This document shows, in pieces, positions 44,908-52,779 of a DNA stretch of 64,000 bases. The stretch is from Pseudoalteromonas sp. 3D05 (lineage in GTDB: Bacteria; Pseudomonadota; Gammaproteobacteria; Enterobacterales; Alteromonadaceae). The DNA is taken from positions 1-64,000 of the forward strand of contig NZ_PDUS01000013.1 in NCBI RefSeq assembly GCF_002723455.1. Direction: 5' to 3'. A program made the translations under genes and the position numbers. The notes beneath the pieces are model-generated. The model was not told the origin of the DNA. It ran no database searches and saw nothing but the letters and a program-made list of their open reading frames with translations. Numbering within the stretch: the stretch's first letter is position 1; each line of letters opens with the position of its first letter.

Positions 44908-46845
44908 ATGACAACGAATCGCTTATTTAGCTTTAAGCATATTTTTATTTTGTGCATTCTGTTTACATTATCTGCTTGTGGCGGTGGCTCTAGTGGTGCT
45001 GAAAAAGCTGATACGGAAACTAATTCAAACCTAGATATAACAGCGCCTGTTATTACTTTAAACGGTTCGCAGGCTATTACACTAAATATAGGCAATAGCT
45101 ACCAGGAGTATGGTGCGTCTGCCTCAGACGATAAGGATGGTAGCGTAAGTGTTAGCGTGTCAGGCTCTTTGAACCTTAATCAAGCTGGTGTATATACGTT
45201 TACATACACTGCGACTGACAGTGCGGGAAACTCTTCAAGTGTTATTAGAACAATTACAGTGGTTGCACCCGATGATACACAAGCGCCGAATATAACGTTG
45301 AATGGTGAAAAGTCTATCTCTCTTGAGCTGGGCGAATCATACCAAGAGCTAGGGGCGCAAGCTCAAGATAATGTGGATGGAACAGTCAGTGTCGCTATTT
45401 CAGGCGTTGTGGATGAAAGTACACCTGGCGACTATATAATCACATATACTGCAGTCGATTCAGCTAGTAATACGAGTTCAATTACCCGAAAAGTGACGGT
45501 ACTTGACGCTAAAGACACTGCTCCACCGATGCTTACTCTTATAGGTAAAGGGTATATTAAATTATTTTTAAATGAGGAATACACTGAACAAGGGGCGTCG
45601 GCATTTGATGACTTTGACGGTGCAATCAGTACAACAGTATTTGGTGAAGTTGACGTTAATAAAGCAGGTGTATACACAGTTACCTACACAGCAACGGATA
45701 AAGCAGGAAACACGGCAAGTATTGAGCGCACTGTTGAGGTGATTATACCTCGTGAATTTATCACAACATGGAAAACGGATAATACACAACTGTTCTCGAC
45801 AGATGCTAATACAATTAAAATTACAACGAAAGGTGAGGGTTATAATTTCCAGATAGAGTGGGGCGATGGCAATATCGACCGAAATGTTGTCAATACAATT
45901 ACCCACACATACGACACCAGCGGAACTTATACCATTAAAATAAGTGGTGACTTTCCACGTTTTTACTTTGATGAAACGCAAGCTGATTGGAACAAATTAT
46001 TAACTGTCGAGCAGTGGGGTGATATTCGTTGGTCGTCGATGGAGCGTGCATTTATAAACTGCTCTAAGCTTGTTATTAATGCCTTAGATACACCTGACTT
46101 ATCAAACGTAACAAATCTGTCTTATATGTTTTCGTATGCGCAATCGTTTAACCAAGACATAAACGATTGGGATGTTTCTACCATTACAGATATGACAGGT
46201 ATGTTTCAAGGAGCTATTTTATTTGATCAACCTCTTGAAAGCTGGGATGTGTCTCGTGTCGTAAGAATGGGGCATATGTTTGATGGTGCAACGCGCTTTA
46301 ATCAAGATATTAGCAATTGGGATACATCGAGCTTAAAAGACATGATACGTATGTTTAATAATGCCAGCCAATTCAACCAACCAATTGGCAGATGGACAGT
46401 TGGCGGTGTTTATAGGATGACAGGGCTATTTGCTAATGCAGTGTCGTTTAACCAAGATTTAGGTGATTGGAAAGTTGGGTTTGTATTTTATATGGGCAAT
46501 ATGTTTGATGGTGCATCAGCATTTAATCAAGACATTGGCCGCTGGAATGTGTCCGACGTCGCCTATATGAACAGTATGTTTCGCAATGCGGTTTCATTTG
46601 ATCAAAACTTAAGTGATTGGGATATTTCTAACCTCAGTGATATGCGTAGCATGTTCGAAGGGATTGCATTGTCAGTTGAAAACTACGATGCCCTACTCAA
46701 TGGCTGGAGTAAATTATCGGCTCCACCGCTAAAAATTGGTTTTCATGCTGGTAATAGCCAGTATTCTGAAGCTGGAAAGATTGGACGCGATATCTTAACA
46801 GATATTCACGAATGGAATATTGCTGATGGAGGATTGCTACAATAG
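44908..46845 (+). CDS. Surface lipoprotein with Ig-like and BspA-type repeats
   Basis: This encodes 645 residues from the ATG at 44908, which has AAAGGAAAG upstream and opens a lipoprotein signal (SACGGG). Three DUF5011-like Ig domains start near residues 43, 123 and 203, about 80 apart. A PKD-like stretch (about 290-350, with EWGDGN) follows. Residues 407-581 hold seven exact 25-residue repeats of the BspA/DUF285 type (MF..A..FNQDI..WDVS). It is likely surface-exposed and may bind proteins or cells. Closest neighbours are unrelated. Confidence 0.88.
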   Translation: MTTNRLFSFKHIFILCILFTLSACGGGSSGAEKADTETNSNLDITAPVITLNGSQAITLNIGNSYQEYGASASDDKDGSVSVSVSGSLNLNQAGVYTFTYTATDSAGNSSSVIRTITVVAPDDTQAPNITLNGEKSISLELGESYQELGAQAQDNVDGTVSVAISGVVDESTPGDYIITYTAVDSASNTSSITRKVTVLDAKDTAPPMLTLIGKGYIKLFLNEEYTEQGASAFDDFDGAISTTVFGEVDVNKAGVYTVTYTATDKAGNTASIERTVEVIIPREFITTWKTDNTQLFSTDANTIKITTKGEGYNFQIEWGDGNIDRNVVNTITHTYDTSGTYTIKISGDFPRFYFDETQADWNKLLTVEQWGDIRWSSMERAFINCSKLVINALDTPDLSNVTNLSYMFSYAQSFNQDINDWDVSTITDMTGMFQGAILFDQPLESWDVSRVVRMGHMFDGATRFNQDISNWDTSSLKDMIRMFNNASQFNQPIGRWTVGGVYRMTGLFANAVSFNQDLGDWKVGFVFYMGNMFDGASAFNQDIGRWNVSDVAYMNSMFRNAVSFDQNLSDWDISNLSDMRSMFEGIALSVENYDALLNGWSKLSAPPLKIGFHAGNSQYSEAGKIGRDILTDIHEWNIADGGLLQ

Positions 46846-47041
46846 CATTTCACTGGCAAGCTGCGTTGTTTTCAAGTTTAGAACACCGCAGCGCTAGCTT
46901 CATGCTGAACACACTTTTGTGCGCTGTTATTTTATGAGCGTATTATACAGCCTGCTGTTTCCCTCAAATAGCAAGCCTTTATAAAAACGTAATACACTTA
47001 TAAATTAAACTATATAATTACATGATGCAGAGCTTATTCGG

Positions 47042-47515
47042 TTGGTTAACAAATTAAATAATGCGAACGCTTTAGTCGCTGAGCAAATCCACACTACTTT
47101 TCAACGTTCATATAAAATTGAAGCTGAACTAATAGGTACGCTTAACTTTCCACCTTTGCTACGCACAGCTAATAATATAAAAAATTCAATCACACACTTT
47201 TATGGCCTGTATGTAGGTGACTCAATCGCAGGTGTTATTGAACTAGAAGTTAAAAATAGTCAATTAGAAATAAATAGCTTAGTGGTTGACCCTGATCACT
47301 TTCGCAAAGGTATTGCGAATAGGTTAATGCATTTTGTACTTAATGACTTTTCGAGTACCGCACCAATAAAGCCATCGACTATTGTTGTTGAAACTGCCGT
47401 AGTTAACGAACCGGCGATTCAACTATATAAAAAGCATGGCTTTGTTGAGTTTAAACGATGGACCCCTGAGCACGGTATTGAAAAGCTAGCGCTGATTAAA
47501 AGTATGACTGCTTAA
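47042..47515 (+). CDS. GNAT-family N-acetyltransferase
   Basis: This encodes 157 residues. The acetyl-CoA loop region LVVDPDHFRKGIANRLM and the later EPAIQLYKKHGFVEF are hallmarks of the GNAT fold. The substrate is unknown. The start is an in-frame TTG with a poor ribosome site, so the true start is uncertain. Confidence 0.85.
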   Translation: MVNKLNNANALVAEQIHTTFQRSYKIEAELIGTLNFPPLLRTANNIKNSITHFYGLYVGDSIAGVIELEVKNSQLEINSLVVDPDHFRKGIANRLMHFVLNDFSSTAPIKPSTIVVETAVVNEPAIQLYKKHGFVEFKRWTPEHGIEKLALIKSMTA

Positions 47516-47697
47516 TAATAAGAGGCATAACGTAAGTTAAGCAACGTACAAACTTTTACTTTGTTATGCCATGCATCTACTTCTTGTTCTCTAAAAGCGC
47601 AGAGCCTCTTTCTCTTTGTGAATAATTCACTTAATTTTTTGCACAAAGAGAAAGGAATGAGAAGTAAATGAGGATGAACTTGAAGATTAATACCCAT
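47512..47697 (-). CDS. Possible small ORF, 61 residues, doubtful
   Basis: An ATG at 47697 has AAGG about 9 nt upstream and opens a 61-residue frame rich in Leu, Lys and Cys. It resembles no family I know. A 13-bp inverted repeat lies inside it (47608-47620 and 47642-47654), which more readily suggests a structural element. It overlaps the end of the convergent GNAT gene by 4 nt. Confidence 0.25.
   Translation of the reverse strand: MGINLQVHPHLLLIPFSLCKKLSELFTKRKRLCAFREQEVDAWHNKVKVCTLLNLRYASYY
47608..47654. repeat. Perfect 13-bp inverted repeat
   Basis: CTTTCTCTTTGTG and CACAAAGAGAAAG are separated by 21 nt in the GNAT-desaturase spacer. No T-run follows on either strand. It could be an RNA hairpin or a protein-binding site. 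Confidence 0.55.
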
Positions 47698-47811
47698 TGA
47701 AAACACCTTGGGTAAACTAACTGCACTTTTATTTTGCTTCTTCCTCTCGCTATAGCAGCTTTTTATTTATTCGGGTATCATTTGGCCAACGTTGATTTTT
47801 AGTTGCTATTT

Positions 47812-48807
47812 ATGACCCCGTTGAGTGCCAAAGAAAATATTCAAGCTATTGTTAAAGTGATTAAAGCGGAAGAAGCCAAACTTCGTCAAAAACATCCGCT
47901 ATTAGCTCATCAAAATACCTTAGGTATGGCAATTTTATTGCTCTCACTAAGTGCCTTAATAGGTGTTGGCACACTGTATTACCTTGCTATTATACCTGCT
48001 TGGTTATGTATTATTTTAGCTGCGATTGCCACCTCAATTTCTCACGAGTTAGAACACGACCTTATCCATAAGCAATACTTTAGTAATAAACCATTTTTGC
48101 ATAATTTTATGATGTTAACTGTGTGGCTGATGCGGCCTAATACAATCAGCCCGTGGTATCGCCGTAAAATGCATTTACATCATCATAAGGTATCAGGCAC
48201 TGAGCAAGATTTAGAAGAGCGTTTAGTCGGTAATGGTATTAAAAACCCTTATTTACGTGCTTTGGTGATTGTTGATGGTTTGCTTGGCCTTTTAGTTAAT
48301 GCAAAGCGTTTTAGTAAAGAAATTAAAGGCTTTAGCTTTTTGAAAGTGTTTAATGCTGGTTTTCCGATAACAACAGCTTACTTTGCCATTTTATACAGCG
48401 TTATTGTATTTCACTTAGTGAACTTATTTATGCCACTTGAAGCTAACTCACCGGTTTTATTGTTAGATGTGATGGCGGTGTTTGAGTTTTTAATGGTAGT
48501 GTTGATTGTGCCAAATATCGTGCGCTCAAGTTCGTTGAACTTTGTTACGTCATCAATGCATTATTATGGCGGCGTTAATAACATGCTGGAGCAAACGCAC
48601 GTAATAACCAGTCGTTTATTTGCCCCGTTTAACTTGTTCTGTTTTAACTTTGGACACACTCATACTATTCATCATTTTGTGCCAAATCAGCCGTTCTATT
48701 TACGCCAAATGATCAGTAAAAAGGTTCTTGAGGTTATGAAGAAACACGGTGTGCGGTTTAATGACTTTGCCAGTATCAAGCAGGCGAATCGTTATCAATC
48801 TTCTTAA
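47812..48807 (+). CDS. Membrane fatty acid desaturase/hydroxylase-type protein
   Basis: This encodes 331 residues. Several membrane spans and three histidine clusters (HELEHDLIH, HLHHHKVSG and HTHTIHH) match the di-iron desaturase/alkane hydroxylase superfamily. The substrate is not clear: lipid desaturation or hydrocarbon oxidation. ATG at 47812 is preferred to TTG at 47803; neither has a good ribosome site. A hairpin follows. Confidence 0.87.
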   Translation: MTPLSAKENIQAIVKVIKAEEAKLRQKHPLLAHQNTLGMAILLLSLSALIGVGTLYYLAIIPAWLCIILAAIATSISHELEHDLIHKQYFSNKPFLHNFMMLTVWLMRPNTISPWYRRKMHLHHHKVSGTEQDLEERLVGNGIKNPYLRALVIVDGLLGLLVNAKRFSKEIKGFSFLKVFNAGFPITTAYFAILYSVIVFHLVNLFMPLEANSPVLLLDVMAVFEFLMVVLIVPNIVRSSSLNFVTSSMHYYGGVNNMLEQTHVITSRLFAPFNLFCFNFGHTHTIHHFVPNQPFYLRQMISKKVLEVMKKHGVRFNDFASIKQANRYQSS

Positions 48808-48817
48808 TACCTAGTTG

Positions 48818-48840
48818 ACCTCAAGTTTTGTTGAGGTTTT
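48818..48840 (+). terminator. Terminator of the desaturase gene
   Basis: ACCTCAA/TTGAGGT with a six-base loop then TTTT, 10 nt after the stop. Confidence 0.6.
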
Positions 48841-48876
48841 AAAGTCGTTACTTAACTTTATATTTAGGTAGCGACT

Positions 48877-49257
48877 ATGAATCTTAATCAAATCACTTTA
48901 CCTGTCACTGACATCGAAAAAGCCAACGCTTTTTACCTGACTTTGGGCTTTACGCAAATTGTAAAAACACCCCATTACTCGCGCTTTGAATGCGCTAATC
49001 ACGCTACATTTTCCTTAGTATTAACAAATGGTGTGTTTAGTCATGGGGCAACAATATACTTTGAAAGTAACACACTCACTGAGTGGGTTGAGTTACTAAA
49101 AGCGAAAGGTATTAAATTTGATACCGAGATTATTGAACAGCGTTACTTATGGCGAGAGGCTAAACTGACAGATCCATCAGGAAACCTAATTAAGCTGTAT
49201 TGGGCCGGAGGCAATCGCTTAAATCCACCATGGCGAGTTGATATAAGTGTTCAATAA
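48877..49257 (+). CDS. VOC-family (glyoxalase/bleomycin-resistance fold) protein
   Basis: This encodes 126 residues. LPVTDIEKANAFYLTLGF and the late LTDPSGNLIKLYWAG are typical of the vicinal oxygen chelate fold. Substrate unknown. AGGTAGC precedes the ATG. Confidence 0.88.
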   Translation: MNLNQITLPVTDIEKANAFYLTLGFTQIVKTPHYSRFECANHATFSLVLTNGVFSHGATIYFESNTLTEWVELLKAKGIKFDTEIIEQRYLWREAKLTDPSGNLIKLYWAGGNRLNPPWRVDISVQ

Positions 49258-49306
49258 GGTGAGCTAAAGTAGAAATGACTGCGTATGAACGTAATTTGGG
49301 GAAATT

Positions 49307-49558
49307 ATGCAATTTAGTGACAGTGAAACTTCTCGAATTATTGAAATGGCGTGGGAAGATCGTACGCCGTTTGAAGCTATTGAAGACCTTTTTGGTTTAA
49401 ACCACTCGCAGCTTGTTTCTTTTATGCGCAGCAATGTTTCTAGCGGTTCATTTAAAGTATGGCGCAAGCGACATAGTGGCCGCACAACAAAGCATTTAAA
49501 GTTACGTGATCCAGCCATCATGCGAAGCCATTGTAAAACACAATACAAACACCGTTAG
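49307..49558 (+). CDS. TIGR03643-family small protein
   Basis: This encodes 83 residues. IIEMAWEDRTPFEAIEDLFGL, KVWRKRHSGRTTKH and KLRDPAIMRSH match the small conserved TIGR03643 family of unknown role; the basic, helix-turn-helix-like character suggests nucleic acid binding (inference). A frame on the opposite strand is a shadow. Confidence 0.85.
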   Translation: MQFSDSETSRIIEMAWEDRTPFEAIEDLFGLNHSQLVSFMRSNVSSGSFKVWRKRHSGRTTKHLKLRDPAIMRSHCKTQYKHR

Positions 49559-49593
49559 TACTGTGTACCAATGGCATTTTTGTTTCGCGCTTC

Positions 49594-49731
49594 TCAATGA
49601 CCAAAGAGTAATGCTCTTTCATTGAAGGCGCGTTCTAGTGCGTTATTGCTTTTAACAATAGCGCCACTATTACTAGCGCCTAAATCGCGTTTAATTCCAA
49701 CGACGCTCGTACCTTCAGGTGGCTTGGGTAT
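49594..49731. repeat. Second, degenerate copy of the MITE-like element
   Basis: The stretch ending at 49731 (CTTCAGGTGGCTTGGGTAT) matches the right terminal repeat of the element at 41175-41305, and CAACGACGCTCG precedes it in both. The interior differs and has a TCAATGA...TCATTGA hairpin (49594-49625). The left repeat is not recognisable, so the outer boundary is unknown. Confidence 0.6.
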
Positions 49732-50034
49732 ATTACCCCTTCCTTTTACCTGTCTGTTGTTTCTATTCTTATATATGGCATTAAACTGCCGACCAATTAC
49801 AAAGCCTCTTAGATAAAAAAATACAATTTATTTGATAAATAGAATAAAGCGTTGTCAGTTGCTCTGTAAATCAATGTAAAGTTCAATACTGGTGTTAACT
49901 TATTGATAATTAAATTTAAAGTTTAATTGGTTAGCGCTGTTTGATCTTGGTTTAGTGTTCTCACTTCATGAATGTTTGTTTTACGAGCGCTTGTTAATTT
50001 GAATGAAATATTTCTGTAATATTGGAGTGTTCTA

Positions 50035-50091
50035 ATGCGCCCTGAAACAAAAACGTCATCAAAATGCCACAATCGGCAAGACAACAATTGA
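50035..50091 (+). CDS. Candidate 18-residue leader peptide
   Basis: ATG at 50035 is 8 nt after GGAG and opens an 18-codon frame that ends 9 nt before the Na/Pi cotransporter ATG. The main gene has only a weak site of its own (GAG). Translational coupling or control is possible; a chance frame cannot be excluded. Confidence 0.35.
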   Translation: MRPETKTSSKCHNRQDNN

Positions 50092-50100
50092 GATTTAATC

Positions 50101-51240
50101 ATGAGTGAATCAAAGCAGAACACGCTATTAATTAAAACACTTAACTGGGCAGCCATTGCCTTTTTAGTTTATTTAGTACTGGTTGCCGTAGGTACAGTCA
50201 GTGGTGGTTTTAAGTTAGCGTCAGGTGGTACTCAAGGCGCACAAGAAATTTTTGCGTTTGCAACTAACCCGTTTATCGCTTTATTACTAGGTGCTTTAGC
50301 AACCGCTTTAGTACAATCGTCTTCTACTGTAACGTCAGTCATCGTTGGACTTGTGGCAGGTGGTTTACCTTTAAGTATTGCTATCCCAATGATAATGGGT
50401 GCAAACATTGGTACAACCATAACAAATACTTTGGTATCAATTGGTCATATTCGCTCAAAAGATGAATTTCAGCGTGCATTTGCAGCATCAACAGTTCATG
50501 ACTTTTTTAACTTGTTCGCGGTTGCTATCTTCTTACCGCTTGAAATCATGTTTGGTTTATTACAAAAGCTTTCAGCCATGTTGTCGCATTTGTTTGTAGG
50601 TGACGCTGACTTATCATTAAAGAGCTATAACTTCGTAAAACCTTTAGTGAAACCTGCTGTGGGTGTAATAAAAGACGCATTTAGCTTCTTAGATACAAAA
50701 ATGTTAGGCGCAGCAATGGTCGTTGCGGGTATCTGTTTAATCTTATTTGCAGTAACAACGTTAGGTAAGCTTCTTAAAAAGGCACTTGTTGGTAAGGCAA
50801 AAGATATCTTACATGGCGCGATAGGTCGTGGCCCAGTCGCGGGTATTACATCAGGTGCGGCTGTAACGGTTATGGTGCAATCGTCATCAACAACAACAAG
50901 CTTGATGATTCCACTTGCAGGGAGTGGTGTATTTACTACGCGCCAAATTTATCCGTTCACCTTGGGTGCAAATATTGGTACAACTATTACTGCTTTATTA
51001 GCTGCAACATCTATAACTGGCCCAATGGCTGAAGTGGCGCTAACTATCGCACTTGTGCATGTTATGTTTAATGTGTTTGCTGTAGCGCTTATTTACGGTA
51101 TTCCAGTATTGCGTGAGATTCCAATTAAACTAGCTGAGAAGCTGGCTGAGGTAGGCACTAAAAATAAATCGGCAGCACTGGGCTATGTGTTGGGTTCGTT
51201 CTTTGTAGTACCTGGTTTAATTGTGTTAGCAGTGCGTTAG
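50101..51240 (+). CDS. Na/Pi cotransporter family protein
   Basis: This encodes 379 residues with two PF02690-type repeats, each containing the QSSST signature (LVQSSSTVTSVIVGL near residue 77, MVQSSSTTTSLMIPL near 260) and a following GANIGTT motif. It should take up phosphate with sodium. There is no PhoU domain. A terminator follows. Confidence 0.93.
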   Translation: MSESKQNTLLIKTLNWAAIAFLVYLVLVAVGTVSGGFKLASGGTQGAQEIFAFATNPFIALLLGALATALVQSSSTVTSVIVGLVAGGLPLSIAIPMIMGANIGTTITNTLVSIGHIRSKDEFQRAFAASTVHDFFNLFAVAIFLPLEIMFGLLQKLSAMLSHLFVGDADLSLKSYNFVKPLVKPAVGVIKDAFSFLDTKMLGAAMVVAGICLILFAVTTLGKLLKKALVGKAKDILHGAIGRGPVAGITSGAAVTVMVQSSSTTTSLMIPLAGSGVFTTRQIYPFTLGANIGTTITALLAATSITGPMAEVALTIALVHVMFNVFAVALIYGIPVLREIPIKLAEKLAEVGTKNKSAALGYVLGSFFVVPGLIVLAVR

Positions 51241-51261
51241 ACAAATCATATAAATGATAAG

Positions 51262-51297
51262 AATGCGCTATATGGTTATTCATATAGCGCATTTTTT
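51262..51297 (+). terminator. Terminator after the Na/Pi cotransporter gene
   Basis: A long stem, AATGCGCTATATG and its complement, with a six-base loop, then T-rich sequence on the plus strand. Confidence 0.88.
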
Positions 51298-51299
51298 AT

Positions 51300-52517
51300 T
51301 TAAGGGTTTTGTAGTGTGTGCTTCATCGTAATATTGCGGCCCCCGAGATAGCCAAAGATAGCGCAGAGTGCACTTGCTAAAGCACACAACCATAAGGTGG
51401 TTGCCCAATTGCCAAAATAACTATGTAATGACCCAGCAATAAGAGGGCCTGCAGCTGCTAGCAAGTAGCCTAAACATTGCGCCATGCCAGACAGTGAAGT
51501 TGCTTGATCTGTATCGTGGGTTCGTAAACTAATAAACGACAACCCGAGAATGAAGCAAGCACCTGAGCAAAACCCTAATGTAATAGTCCACAGCGCAGCA
51601 AACTCTGGAAAATAAAGTAGTCCAAGTGAGCATGTTGCGGCTATTGATGCTAATAAGCTAGTTAAAATACGTTGATCGTTTAGCTTTGCCAGTAGTGGGA
51701 TTAATATAATACCAGGGATTGCGGAAGCTATCTGAAATGACCCCTGTAGAGCACCTGCATACTGGTTTGAGTGGCCTGCTTCAAGCAAAATGCTTGGTAA
51801 CCAGCCAATCATAATGTAGGTAAAAAATGAGTTTAAGCCCAGTAGTAATGTAATCTGCCACGCGAGCGCCTCTTGCCATACTTTGTTGTTATGAACACTC
51901 GCCAATAAATCTTTTGTGGGCTTAGTGTGAGACTTTAATTGGGGTAACCAAATAATAATGCTAATTAGAGTGAGTAGCCCATAACAGGCTAGTGCAATTT
52001 GCCAACCAATATTTTTATATTCAGCTAAGGGAATAATTAATGCTGAGTAACAGCCACCAAAAATCCCCATTGCCAATACATAAGTAGATGTCATCACTGC
52101 CACTTTATGCGGGAAATCACGTTTAATTAAGCTCGGTAGCAGCACATTACCTATCGCAATACCAATTCCAATAATAGCAGTACCTAAATACAGCATTGTG
52201 ACAGAGTCAATTAACCGTGATGCCAGGCCAAAACCGATTAGAATGAGTGCAATAAATAATGAGCTTTCTAAGCCTTGTTTTTTAGCGAGGTTTGCAGCCA
52301 CAGGACTGGCCAGTGCGAAAGCAATTAACGGTAGCGTTGTTAGCATACCGGCTTGTGAGGGGGTTAAGCTAAAGCTAAAACTAATATGTTCAAGTACAGG
52401 AGCAAGCCCAGTAACAGGAGCACGTAGGTTGGCGGCAATAAAGATAATGCCTAAAATTAAAATAGCAGAAGAAAAAGCACTACGTTTAATGAGAGTCGAA
52501 TTCAAAATCAAAGTCAT
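51300..52517 (-). CDS. MFS transporter, CynX/NimT family
   Basis: This encodes about 405 residues with 12 predicted spans. AANLRAPVTGLAPVLEHI and SPVAANLAKKQGLE resemble CynX/NimT-type transporters (cyanate, 2-nitroimidazole). The true substrate is unknown. ATG at 52517 is preferred, although no ribosome site is clear. Confidence 0.85.
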   Translation of the reverse strand: MTLILNSTLIKRSAFSSAILILGIIFIAANLRAPVTGLAPVLEHISFSFSLTPSQAGMLTTLPLIAFALASPVAANLAKKQGLESSLFIALILIGFGLASRLIDSVTMLYLGTAIIGIGIAIGNVLLPSLIKRDFPHKVAVMTSTYVLAMGIFGGCYSALIIPLAEYKNIGWQIALACYGLLTLISIIIWLPQLKSHTKPTKDLLASVHNNKVWQEALAWQITLLLGLNSFFTYIMIGWLPSILLEAGHSNQYAGALQGSFQIASAIPGIILIPLLAKLNDQRILTSLLASIAATCSLGLLYFPEFAALWTITLGFCSGACFILGLSFISLRTHDTDQATSLSGMAQCLGYLLAAAGPLIAGSLHSYFGNWATTLWLCALASALCAIFGYLGGRNITMKHTLQNP

Positions 52518-52779
52518 CAATAACAAATAGGGGAGGCTATTATAACCACACGGCTTTAGGCTGAGTAATTTAATTGATTAAACGTGACAATCATTAATAG
52601 TAGCTTTAACCGTATCGACCTTGGCTATCATGGCCCAATAAGGTGCTAAATGTGGCTTGAATTATGGATTATAAAAAGTCAGCTCGCGTGCTGTTCGAAA
52701 GTGCACCTATACTTTAAGTGCACTTGTAAGAGCAATATAAAACCAGTGCTAAAACACGCAAACTAAAAAGGTGTATTTA
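52518..52779. other. Intergenic region between the MFS and TonB-receptor genes
   Basis: A 262-nt spacer on the minus-strand side. AAGTGCAC/GTGCACTT (52699-52725) forms a hairpin 55 nt past the receptor stop but lacks a T-run. No coding frame is convincing. Confidence 0.4.

Larger units (their letters stand above)
49559..50100. other. 542-nt intergenic region before the Na/Pi cotransporter
   Basis: It contains a hairpin (49594-49625), a right-hand end of the inverted-repeat element (to 49731), AT-rich promoter-like sequence and a short leader frame (50035-50091). I see no other gene. Confidence 0.55.

Noticed and set aside
45568..45981. 137-codon minus-strand frame opposite the Ig/BspA lipoprotein
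   Set aside because: Arises from repeated coding sequence on the other strand; Cys-rich nonsense product without a start signal.
49264..49548. 94-codon minus-strand frame opposite the TIGR03643 gene
   Set aside because: Plus-strand frame matches a conserved family; this is its shadow.
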